Both the position numbers and the translations under genes were made by a program. From Dryocosmus kuriphilus (lineage: Eukaryota > Arthropoda > Insecta > Hymenoptera > Cynipidae), in contig CM076194.1 in NCBI GenBank assembly GCA_038277395.1, positions 177,528,467 to 177,592,466 on the forward strand: a DNA stretch of 64,000 nt, written 5' to 3'. The notes beneath the pieces are model-generated. The model was not told the DNA's origin. It saw only the letters and a list, made by a program, of their open reading frames with translations, and did no database searches. This document shows, one piece after another, positions 54,312 to 64,000 of this stretch (within the stretch, counting starts at the first letter, position 1; each line of letters starts with the position of its first letter).

Positions 54312-54395
54312 CTTGACTGTGACTGATCGAAAAAACTATAAATATGTCGCTTATATAGGTTGGCCCTTCAGTCTGAAAGCAACCCTCATACAGGT
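54312..54395. promoter_or_regulatory. Divergent promoter, copy 2
   Basis: Almost base-for-base equal to 25578-25661, including both TATA-like words. Confidence 0.55.
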
Positions 54396-55233
54396 ATGAT
54401 CGTTCATGATCGAAAAGAGTCATTGGTAAACGAGCTGTGAAGCAAGCAAGACGTGGTGGGAGAGGTTTCATCAACAAAGTCATCAACAACTTGCTGTTTG
54501 AGTTGCACTTGCCTGGTTACCAGTACTGTGGACCGGGTACTAAATTAGCAAAACGATTAGCGCGAGGTGATCCTGGAATCAATCCACTGGATGCGGCTTG
54601 CAAGGAGCATGATATAACTTATTCACAAAATAGAGAGAATATAGAGGCTAGAAACGCAGCTGATAGAGTGCTTGGTGAGAAAGCATTAGGATGCGTTTTT
54701 ACTAGAGACGCAGGTATATGTGAGAAAGCGGCTGCTTTGACCATAGCTAACGCAATGCAAATTAAGTCAAAAAACATGTATGGGTCTCAAAAAGAAAGGA
54801 CCTATTTACATAAGAAAAATAGTCGCAGCTGCCAACAAATCAATGGTTGCAAGTACTGATGCGCAGACTGTAATTAAATCTGCACTCAGAGGCGCACGCA
54901 AAGCTGTACTGAAAGCTGGCGGGAAAAGAAATGTAAGAAAACCTCGTATTCTACCAGTACCGAGCAAAGTAGGATTTTTGCCCTTTTCTAATACCCATTT
55001 TTGCTGGCCTAAGTGCGATTGGAGCGCTAGCAGGTGGAGTTGCAGGAATAGCAAAAGCTGTGAATGATGCAAATTCTGCAAAACAGTAACTTTCAGAGAA
55101 TAAACTTCTATAATGAAGCGATGGAGGCCACTGCTTTGGGAAAAGGTCTTTATTTTAAAAACTATATAAATAAGGACTAGGACTTCATTTCAAAGGAGCA
55201 GGACTTAAATACAAGTTCAAAAATTGAAAGTGA
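54396..55233 (+). pseudogene. PLA2-domain protein, copy 2
   Basis: LPGYQYCGPGTKL and LDAACKEHD are intact within 54437-54859, but frameshifts occur near 54415, 54770, 54985 and 55080. The C-terminal Gly repeats are legible to the TGA at 55231. Confidence 0.75.
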
Positions 55234-55633
55234 AGCTGCCTCATCGCGAGCACTGACTGATGCAGGACTTACCTAAATTCGCAAAATCCCTGAATATCCC
55301 ACATTTTCGGGGTTATTTTTATGCAAAATGGATTGCCAGAAGGTGGACCATGTAAATATGAATGTGCTATTATCAATCTTGATGATAGAAAAGGACCAGG
55401 AACACATTGGTGTGCCTATAAAAAGATTAAAGATAAAATAATTTATTTCGATAGCTTCGGCAACCTTCGACCACCTTCGGATCTTCTACAAGTACCTCGG
55501 TGTTGGTAGCATAAAGTTATAAATCATGGCAGATATCAAAATTATGATACATTCGTGTGTGGACATTTATGTTTGCAATTTCTCTGTAATCAATTAAAAT
55601 CGAAAAGTACGTATAATCTATTTAAGTGCTTGA
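55209..55633 (+). pseudogene. PRO: Adenain-like protease, copy 2
   Basis: The start ATG has become ATA. The His block (GPGTHWCAYKK) and YFDSFGNLRPP are intact in 55321-55509, then frameshifts near 55490 and 55525 precede the Cys block (FVCGHLCLQF). Confidence 0.75.
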
Positions 55634-55672
55634 AATTTGTAATATCAAGTTAGATATAACGCTACCATCATC

Positions 55673-56383
55673 ATGGATGATTCACTGACACTAACAATTA
55701 TCGGGAACTTCTTCAAATTCTTGGAGACTCACTATTTTCCTCCGATTGAATTGTCTCATAAAAATTACGCGCTCGGTCTTGTTGAATTTCTAACCTTTAA
55801 TTCAATTTCAAACGTGGATATTGGTCAAAATAAATTTTATGTGAATAATAAAGAGTACACTATACCCTACAGGTAGTTATGAAATAAATGACATTAGCGC
55901 TATCTGCAGAATGTTTAGCAAATGAAGGTATCGAAATTCACATTAAACCAAAGAATAATTACTCTGAAAAGTGAAATTTATTGCAATCGAGATTATAAAT
56001 TTTGAACCTGAAGATTCTGTTGGTCGCTTCTGCTAGGATTTTCTCCATGAGACTGGAAGCTAAAAAACTTTATAAATCTGATCAACCGGTATCAATCATA
56101 AAAGTGAATGCTCTTTCTCTCATCAGAGTTGAGTGTGTAGTATAACTACAGGTGCATACATTAGTGGTCAGAAAGTACATACTATTCATGAATTTTTTCC
56201 TATAGTGCACCTGGATATAAGATAGTGGAAGTAACATAAAAATTCTCATGTCATTTACTTACCAGTCGCCGTACAGTCAACAGAATCATATACAGCTCCG
56301 TATAGTTGATCAAGACGGACATTTGGTTGATTTTCGCGGTGAAGTTATAACAATTAGACTACACATAAAAGTCTCTAAAATAA
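55673..56383 (+). pseudogene. Penton protein, copy 2
   Basis: Starts MDDSLTLTI. At least ten single-base or short indels by eye against 26930-27619 break all long frames. Confidence 0.75.
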
Positions 56384-56385
56384 TA

Positions 56386-56552
56386 ATGGGTGTTGTTTTC
56401 AATAAGAAGATTGGTTTCGGTTATAATAAATGCAACAAGCAACATGTCATAAACTACTCAGTCAACAAAGAGCAGTCAAAGGGTTAACACCTCAAAACGT
56501 GCTATTCCTGGAACGTCTAGGTCTGAAAATCAGAAAACGAGGACGAGAATAA
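56386..56552 (+). pseudogene. Small basic protein, copy 2
   Basis: Same start (MGVVFNKK) and Arg-rich end as 27622-27786, with small indels near 56430-56455. Confidence 0.6.
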
Positions 56553-56618
56553 AAGAAATTCAAGAGTTTTAGTGCACCTGTGTTTGCATTTTTATTTATC
56601 GACGTTTAATTGTTTGCC

Positions 56619-57815
56619 ATGGAAGGGGAAATTTTAAACATTCAAGCACCAATCATCTATGATGACTCAATTGCTCACTGTGAGTCCATGGCACATCAGC
56701 CGTATGCCTCATCGACTTCAATAACAGTGATGAAATTCGTATTGCTGTACAAAATTCAAGATCACTGTGTCCTATGAAGCAAAAGTTCACTTCACGTTCA
56801 TGGAAGATTGATAAGAACTGACGGTAACACCAGTCACTACTACAATGTGTTAGTTTCTAATGCCATCTGTCATTTGTTTGAAGAAGCAAGATATGAAATC
56901 AGTGCAATAGAAATTGATAGAAACAAAATGTTTCAGTATCACCAGCCTCATTGAAAATTATTTGTCTTTAAATCCTGGACAATCACGTTACATTGAGAAT
57001 ACTGTTGGCTTGGAATAAATAATAAGGACCAATCATTAATCAACGCCACAGGTTATTTTTGATGTATCTGTACCTCTTTGCGATGATATTTGGTCTTTAC
57101 TGAAGATTATCACAAAATCATTGGTCAATGCCAAGCATAAACTTATTTTGACAAGATCAAAAAAATGACGCATGTGCCATCTTACAAACAACAGCTCTTA
57201 ATGAACAGTATAGAATTGAAATTAATAAAATTGAGTGTGGCTATTGCCCAGCCTTAGATTAGCTGATTCACGAAAAGTTTCAGTGTTAAAATATATTGAA
57301 AAAGATCCGTTAAGATTACAATAAGTTTTCGATCATGGGAATTGCATGAATATCCTCTACTTCCAACTCCTGCAAATCACGTTTGGACAGTAAAAACATA
57401 CTAAAAAACAACTCTAGTCCACTTTGATCATTGTAATCTGACTAATGTAAAACTACTATTTTGAACGATCAGTGTTATCCTTATGGTATTTTTAAATCTC
57501 AATATTAATAGAAATCAGTATGCTCTACTTTACGAAATGTACATATGAACTTTCAGGTTAATTTACTATGGCAAGGAACCGCAACCATTGTTACCGAGAG
57601 GTGAAATTTATAGAGTATGCGCCTCTAATTGTTATTGGTTGTTCTAACAAAATGAGTCACTGAAATATGGACCAGTTGACGTTCGTTTGGAATTTCAAAC
57701 TAGCGAAAATTTTTCTCGCTCAAACATCAGCGTATTGCTTAATTTTGCATGATCGTATAATTGGAATATAAACCAAATAAGTGGTAGTGTGAAAAAGTTG
57801 GTATAAATTACTGCA
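56619..57815 (+). pseudogene. MCP: Major capsid protein, copy 2
   Basis: Starts MEGEILNIQ. It has many one-base indels. The frame-change site of copy 1 (gtaaaaacatactaaaaaac) is unchanged at about 57390-57410, the only long stretch here without an indel difference. The terminal stop has changed from TAG to CAG. Confidence 0.75.
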
Positions 57816-57850
57816 GCCAAAGTTGAAATAGTTTTAGTTGAATTCATTTA

Positions 57851-58322
57851 TGGAGTACGTGTTGGACGTGCAGGGATTTCAAGTAGCCAGTAAACGAATT
57901 TGTATTGAAAGAATTGGCTCGTATACTACCAATCAGTGATGATATACTCGAAAAGCCATATACTTTTCTCTTTCAATCACCGCTGCACGTGGAACTTCGT
58001 TCCGCCAGAATATAAGGTTTATGAAACATTTGGGTAGAGTACAATTCATCATGGAATACCCTGGAATTCTGGTATTTTGCCATAATACTTTAATGTCTGT
58101 AATCTTCGAGAACTTTTTTGAAAGATGCAACAAAAAATTTATGTTTAAAGGATTAGAGAAAAAAGAATTGGCTGAAACAATTTGTAAAAAAGGTCAACTG
58201 AAATTGTTGATATGCATGATTTGAACTGTCAATCGCTACGTGTACTGCGTGAAATATTTTTAATTAATGATATTGAATGTTACACATCATCATCATCATA
58301 TGTATAAGAAAAGTTATTTTAA
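57851..58322 (+). pseudogene. Unknown 151-residue Polinton protein, copy 2
   Basis: Starts MEYVLDVQGF, with indels about every 30 bases relative to 29053-29508. Confidence 0.7.
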
Positions 58323-58385
58323 TTGCACAATTGAAAATGTAATTTTATTGAAAAACTGGATGTCTTAGAGAAGTTTTTCTAGAAT

Positions 58386-58465
58386 AGCTTTAAGTTTTAG
58401 AGATAAGAAATTCATATTTATATTTATATATATATGATTTTCTTATTCTCTATAACTTAAAAGCT
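58386..58465. terminator. Imperfect palindrome, copy 2
   Basis: Counterpart of 29572-29651, with several mismatches in both arms. Confidence 0.65.
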
Positions 58466-59099
58466 TTTAAAAGATTAATGTATGATTTTTTTTATGAACT
58501 ATAAATAAAAGGAAATTGAAACGAAATTGACCTTCTTTTTATTTAGTTTTCTTTCACCCTTATAATAGTAACTGCGAGTAGTAGTTGCTCTAGGTTGTCA
58601 CAAACATTGATAGCATTGAAGTTTCTCGTACGAAAAATAATTCTTGACTTCTCTCGTCTGGTCGGACACTTGAGCGGCAGTTACGAATGGATCAGGTTAC
58701 ATCTGATTGCTGTCGAGAAAAAATGAACTGCATTGAACTTTTTTTTAAAGCAGATGAGTTGGGACATTAAAGCTGATGAGTTTATTTTAAATGATTTTCA
58801 GGTCGCATGAAATAAAAACAGACAATTTAAATTTTAATAATAATCTTTTTTCATTCTTATTTTCAAAAATTTGTATTTTGACAAAAATTTTGTTTTGCCT
58901 ACTTTTACAAAAGCACACACAGGACATGAATTTAAACTCATTCTTCCACTCATATTTTTTCTTTTCACACTCATTCCATATATATATATATAGTATATAT
59001 ATATATTATATTATATATATATATATATATACCACGCACTCTGCGCTTTATCAAAATTACACACTAAGGCTGTGGATATAGATATACTATATCTCTATG

Positions 59100-59165
59100 T
59101 TATAAAAAGATCTCGCGCGCCGCCGCCGCCGCCCGCCGTCGCCGTCGTCGCCGCCGACTCGGACT
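59100..59165. repeat. GCC-rich low-complexity tract
   Basis: A (gcc/gtc)n run of about 50 bases, GC-rich in an AT-rich setting, followed by C/T-rich DNA to 59300. Nothing in it looks coding. Confidence 0.85.
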
Positions 59166-60289
59166 GTGTCAAGGAATCCAGCTCCCTTCACCTCACCCCC
59201 TGTCTCCCTTCCCCTCTCGCCATTATCCGTCCATCACACCCCTTCCCCTTCTCGCCCTTCTATCTTCCCCTCACCCCCTTCTCCCATTTTTCCTTATTAT
59301 CCCCCTTTGGACCTGTGGACCATTGACTTTGGACCAAATTTGAACCGCATGGGCACATGACCCGTGAAAAAAAAAAACCTCTCACCCACTTGTTGTGTGA
59401 CAAAAGTTGATCCACCTTGACTATATTTAAAGGTGTGATCTATTCTATTTATCCTTTAAATTGATTTGGTTTTTTGGTTTTTTAGCCAATTTCCAATGAA
59501 ATTAAGATCATGAATTTAATACATGACGTAATTTCAATGAAATTGTTTCCGAGATGCACTACGTGGGGAAGTAACCAATATTGCATTTCAAACTGTAAGA
59601 CAAATTGTATTAGTTGGTTTATACATGTACTAAAAATATTACGGTTTATTATTATTATTTATATATAATTATATATAAAATTATTATAATATTGAAATTT
59701 TAACATGGAATTTTCACTATGGCGTACAAAAGAAGTTGTCCTCACTAAAAGTAAAATGACTTAAATCCATTTGATTTCTTCTGGAGGATAGTAATATGAC
59801 TTGAATTTTGAACATTAATATACCAATGCTGGAATTGTCTAAAAAAAAAATATATGTATTATATATATTAGTGATATATAAATTTTTTTTTTAAGTTTAA
59901 TTTTAAAATTATTTACCATTATCCATATAGACTTCCAAAAATTTCAATTATTTTGGTCCTTTCTTCTGAATTATATTAAAATTTTTGGTGTCACATTAAA
60001 AATATTAACTATTAATTTATACTTTCCATTTGTGATACTGCCTAACAATATTGATTCGCTTTTTTATGCTCAGGAATAAATTCATCTCTCAAAAAACCTT
60101 CAATTTCTATGTATAAAATTTATATAAAGAGAATATATGAAATATATATATAGTAAGTATATATTAATCTGTTAAAGATATAAAAATTTATTGAAAGAAA
60201 ATTAATGAAAATAAGTATTAAATTAATGTGTCACTTTTAAATGACGATCAATAGTTATATTTTTAAAAATATAATTAAAATTTGAGGGA

Positions 60290-61580
60290 TAAATGATTTT
60301 CATTGATGATCCTGCGGGTACAAGGAAAAACTTTTATATTATAGAAACATTAATTCATTATTTTATTGGAAATCGGGAAGAAAGTTGTCGTCAATGGGAT
60401 GGCCTGGTTATTAGCATCAATTTTACTTTCCTGGTGGTATGACAAAGTCATCGATACTGTCAGAATGCCATTAGATTTGACATATATCGAAAACTACGTT
60501 TCTAAAATTACGGTCTGATAAAAAAAAATGAGAGAATGTGACGTTATTTATTTGGGATGGACAGCATCTATGATTCCGAAAAAAAGCACTAGAAAATAGT
60601 TGACAGAACTTTAAGAGACTGTTGTTAAAATTGATAATTTTACCATTTGCTGGAAAATTAATAATATTAGGAGGGTGATTTTCGACAAATTTTACCTGTA
60701 ATTAATAAAAACGGTTGTAGAACAAGTATTGTTCAGGAATCAATCAAATATTTCTTATTTATGGCCCAATTTCAAAATTATGAATTTAAAATTAAATATG
60801 CGATCGTGTAATAATCGATTTTCAAAATTTTTATTAAAAAATTGGACAAGGAAGTATTAATTCTTTTTATATAAGCCGACATTTGGTAAACAAGTAATGA
60901 TATATATGACAGGAAATATATGGACACAAATATAAATGAAAAATGATGATTTAATCAAATTGTGCAATTACTAGCTTGCCATCCATGAAGACATTTATTA
61001 AATTGAATAATAAAAATATTAAAGAAAATTTTACGCAAAAAAGAAGTAACATATTACTAGTGTAGGATTACCGCAAAAAATAAAGGAGTTGACCAAATTG
61101 ATGAGGATGTTCAGTTAAATTTTCCTATTGAAATATTTAAATTCGTTGAAAATTTCCAGTTTACCAATTCATAAAATTAACTTTAAAAAATTGGCGCAAT
61201 TGTTAATGCTGTTAAAGAAAATTTAAGTATTAATGATGGGCTTTGTAATGGAACACGTTTGAAAATTTTAAAATTTACATAAATTTAAATATTACAAAGT
61301 TATGGGTTATTACTGGTTACTAAAAAGGGAAACTACGGTTTTCAGATTCACAAGAATAATTTTAGATTCTGGGGAATTTTCTTCTTTACCATTGTATTTT
61401 ATATAGAAGGACAATTTCAACATTTTTTTGCTTTTGCAATTACAAATAAAATAAATTCTTCAAGGTCAAAGTTTCCAACAAATTAGGAATATTCTTTCAT
61501 TCTGACCTTTATTTTTTTTCTCATGGACAAATTATATGTAGCTCTAATCCAGATCGTAACTACAATCCTGATAAAATTGT
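60290..61580 (+). pseudogene. PIF1-type helicase remnant (Helitron C-terminal domain)
   Basis: Broken by frequent indels, but motifs read in order: a Walker-A-like DPAGTRKN (60308-60331), a degraded motif II with SMIPKKAL (60571-60592), KIVDRTLRD just after, GDFRQILPVI (60674-60703), GLCNGTRL (61237-61260), FAITINKSQGQSFQ (about 61433-61476) and HGQLYVAL (61522-61545). This succession is diagnostic of the PIF1 helicase in Helitron Rep/Hel proteins. The Rep part was not found. Several catalytic residues are lost, so it is an old copy. Confidence 0.8.
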
Positions 61581-62159
61581 TTATTGATAATAAATCAGAG
61601 AATGATACAACATATTTAAAATATTGTTTTGGAAGAGAAATTTTTGATTAAAAATTAACTATGTTCTCTTGGTCTTATATATTTTTTAAAATATAATATA
61701 ATATTAAATAAAGTTTCTGTTTATTAAATTTTAATAAACAGAAATTTTTTTAAACTTTTTTTCTTCAGTGTATAAAATATATATAATATATGAAACCATT
61801 TAATATAAATTTTTGATTACAGATTTTTGAGATGCAATATTGATTACTTCCACGTAGTGCAATATTGGAAAACGATTTCATTGAATTTTAAGGGAATTGT
61901 TAAAATATAATGATCACTCATAAACTATACGTGATATTGAAAGATATTAAATAAATATAAATTAAATATAATTTTAAAATATATAATTAATATTTAATTA
62001 ATTAATATATTATATAATGTAAGATATTATTTAAATATATTAAATATACATTCAAGGAAATTGGCAAAAAAAAAAAAAAAAAATTCAGTGTAAATTAGAT
62101 AATAATATAAAAAATTAGGAAATCATCAAAATTCATCAAAATTCTGGCAGAATGGGGGG

Positions 62160-62202
62160 TAGGCGCGCGATAGCGCGCAGGGGGGCGAAATCCCCCCTTG
62201 TA
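62160..62202. repeat. Two adjacent GC-rich hairpins
   Basis: gcgcgcgatagcgcgc followed by ggggggcgaaatcccccc. A striking GC island in AT-rich DNA, close to the right end of the Helitron-like insertion. Confidence 0.75.
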
Positions 62203-62329
62203 TATAATTATAAATATATAAAGATTACTGTACAACATTATATATACATTTTTCATAATTACATTCTAATAAATACTGTTCATACATTACACACCTCATA
62301 CAATTTTTCATAAATTACACGCTATTACA

Positions 62330-62550
62330 CTTCCATGGGTTGTTGGTACATTGTATTTACTTTTGTACCAATAAACATATTTTGTGATAAGAGATGTATT
62401 TTTTCCTTATTATCCGGTAACCATATTTAACTATGTCCCTCAAACTGCGTAGCTAGTGCTTAATAAAAAAGTGTGAGTCTTAGCCGGACAAGTTGTGGAA
62501 AAAAAACTACTGGAACGGTGTGTGGAGCTTTATTAATTAACATTGCAACC
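62330..62550 (-). pseudogene. pPolB: Polymerase scraps of Polinton copy 2
   Basis: 62330-62350 (acttccatgggttg) equals the polymerase C-terminus (30267-30282). 62375-62550 equals 32150-32300, around the exonuclease and HNH-like insert. About 1.9 kb between these is deleted. After 62550 the similarity ends. Confidence 0.8.
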
Positions 62551-62559
62551 AATTCGAGC

Positions 62560-62776
62560 CACTCTCTCTTTACCCACAGCGTCTCCTTTTAAAACGCTTC
62601 GGCAATCTTCGAGCAGTCTCTTCCGAGTAGCGTCGTTCCTGGTCTTTCTGACTGTCCGATATATGAGCCAGTACGATGAGTATTTTCGTCGATTTTCCCT
62701 GATAACCTCCCTCGGGTAGTCCTGGGCTGCCCACACTCTTCTTTTTCGCGGTCGTTTCCAATTCCTGGAGATTCAA
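62560..62776 (-). pseudogene. Possible LINE ORF1-type fragment
   Basis: Two overlapping minus frames carry VWAAQDYPREVIRENRRKY and, in the other frame, SVGSPGLPEGGYQGK for the same DNA. The first resembles the C-terminal region of ORF1-like LINE proteins (a 'QDYP.E....R' block). This is weak and based on memory of the motif only. Confidence 0.3.
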
Positions 62777-62779
62777 TTG

Positions 62780-64000
62780 TTTAAATGTTGTCTTTATGGC
62801 ATACGGTCAGATTTAAAAAATAATAATTAAAAACGAAATTTTTAAAAAAAAAAACCCGTAATTTATTTTGCGGACGTTTCGACTCTGGTTGTGTGTCATT
62901 TTTTCAAGCACGCCCAAAAAAAAGTATTACAAATTAAGTAGTAATAATAATATAACTCCAAAAACAATTTTACAATTCGGAAAAGATTATATACCTATTC
63001 AAAAAATTATATGATATCATTGTTATACTGGAAAATACTCAATCTGGTTTTTTTTTAAAAAATGAGTGATATCTCTGAAGAGATATCACGTGCCTTTATT
63101 TGTCGTAGTATACAGTTGTAGAATCAAATTAGAAACTAAACTCTTGGGCCTAATGCCACACTTATATTTATAGTGTTGCTTATCTAAATGAGCTATGAGG
63201 GCCTGGTAGGCTATATTACAGCCCTCTTTTTGGTAACTGTTTTTGGTCTCTATGAAAAACCTAAAATTCAAAAAATCTGCGTGTAATCGATTTAGGTTAT
63301 AGAGATGTTAGTATTAATCATTTGGGACTGCTTCTTGTCGGTTGTACGGTTGTTGGGCCTTTGTTGCCGGAAACTACAATTTGTGTAGCAGTTACCCATT
63401 AGTCGTTTTACCAAGGTCAATTTATAGTCGTTTTGAATATATATATAAAATATTTTGTTACGTGTTAGTTATAAAAGTGATTATGCCTAAACGATATGTA
63501 TCCTAAATATCTTAACCATTCTAAAGCGTTTTTCTTTCCATTGTTTGGACTCGGTGATGGCTTGAGATTTTAGTTTCTATAATGACTTTCCGCGTTTCTC
63601 TCAGGGCTAAGGTGTTGTGTTCCGTAGTGTGTCTGAAGTCGATAAAAACGTTTGGTAATAGAATTCATTTTGTTTTTATCAGGGTCATGTCTGGTATGTC
63701 TAGGTCATATTGTCAAGTTCAATTTTACTGTACGAGGTGACGTTCAGGTCGTTGTTTTCTTAATGCTTAATGGAAATTCTTGGTGACATGGAATTTTTGC
63801 AGTTGTTTACGGTTATTATAAATGTTCCAACATTGATGGTTTTGAGAGGCCATTGTAGTGATTAAAGCAACATCAAATCCAATTTGCTCGTTTTGGTACT
63901 ATATTGCTAGGTATCTATTTTTGTAATTGGTATGTAAGTTTCCGGTTGTAAATAGGAATGTTCCTAACTTGGCATTTACCTATTAGATTGAACGTTAAGG
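62780..64000. other. Right end: possible Penelope trace, otherwise nothing recognised
   Basis: On the minus strand near 62870-62925 the words aatgacacacaacc, gagtcgaaacgtcc recall a Penelope pseudo-LTR end. A 61-residue minus frame (63086-63271) has no family I know. 63300-64000 shows no gene or clear repeat. Confidence 0.35.

Larger units (their letters stand above)
58975..62270 (+). mobile_element. AT-rich Helitron-like insertion
   Basis: Polinton copy 2 similarity stops at about 58975 and resumes at about 62270. Inside is a PIF1-like helicase remnant. Inverted sub-terminal blocks (gcactacgtgg..aagtaa.caatattgca at 59553-59590 against 61838-61880, and agccaatttcc near 59484 against ggaaattggc near 62058) suggest a Helitron/Helentron with inner inverted repeats. 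Two adjacent hairpins near 62163-62200 could be its 3' structure. Exact ends are unknown. Confidence 0.6.
49685..62550. mobile_element. Polinton/Maverick copy 2, decayed
   Basis: Same orientation and gene order as copy 1. Similarity begins at the tattttcttttgtc block (near 19890 in copy 1) and continues through all genes to about 58975. After a Helitron-like insertion it resumes at about 62270-62550 with two polymerase scraps. The early and integrase part is well conserved. From about 55.0 kb there are single-base gains and losses every few dozen bases. No terminal repeat is recognisable. It retains the mariner-free version of the gene at 50300. Confidence 0.88.

Noticed and set aside
1..64000. 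Ordinary host genes
   Set aside because: Every frame longer than about 100 residues could be assigned to a mobile element or to a shadow of one. No exon-like chain of host type was seen.

Overview
This 64 kb window looks like transposon-dense insect DNA, probably from a hymenopteran such as an ant or wasp. The host call rests on AT-rich composition, the Lys/Arg/Glu-rich style of the LINEs, and the mix of Polinton, Penelope, mariner/rosa and Helitron families. It is an inference from family content. I recognise no ordinary host gene, and almost every long reading frame belongs to a mobile element.

Layout. 1-1044 is outer flank without a recognisable gene. 1045-40742 is one giant Polinton/Maverick (copy 1). 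Its core (about 19.45-35.44 kb) carries the capsid, protease, packaging ATPase, integrase and protein-primed DNA polymerase genes. Its arms are long inverted repeats, and each arm contains a Penelope-like retroelement. The left arm is interrupted at about 1.69 kb by a LINE (LINE A, about 1.69-14.42 kb). LINE A in turn holds a second LINE (LINE B, 3716-8846, 14-bp target duplication) and a 2.9-kb foldback DNA element with very long inverted repeats (9218-12130, AATT duplication). A mariner (20886-21831) sits inside one Polinton gene.

40.7-45.2 kb holds short repeats, a tRNA-like fragment and an intact rosa-type (DD41D) transposon with long inverted repeats (42927-45148). 45.3-47.4 kb is the 5' part and polymerase fragment of a second, divergent Polinton lineage. 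47.5-49.7 kb contains a repeat-flanked AT-rich insertion related to the interior of the foldback element. 49685-62550 is Polinton copy 2, in the same orientation and gene order as copy 1 but decayed. An AT-rich Helitron remnant with PIF1 helicase motifs (about 58.98-62.27 kb) interrupts it, and its polymerase is mostly deleted. The last 1.4 kb shows only weak retroelement traces.

How the genes work together. In both Polinton copies the integrase, a fibre-like coiled-coil protein, an uncharacterised 327-residue protein and the packaging ATPase lie on the minus strand. They diverge from a plus-strand morphogenesis block: PLA2-domain protein, adenain-like protease, penton, a small basic protein, major capsid and one uncharacterised protein. 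An 85-bp TATA-bearing intergenic region separates the two blocks. The plus block converges on the minus-strand polymerase at an 80-nt perfect palindrome (imperfect in copy 2). Perfect three-unit heat-shock elements flank the core on both sides. Copy 1 has breaks in its ATPase, fibre, polymerase and small early genes, so it is probably not autonomous. The rosa transposase is the only complete transposase in the window.
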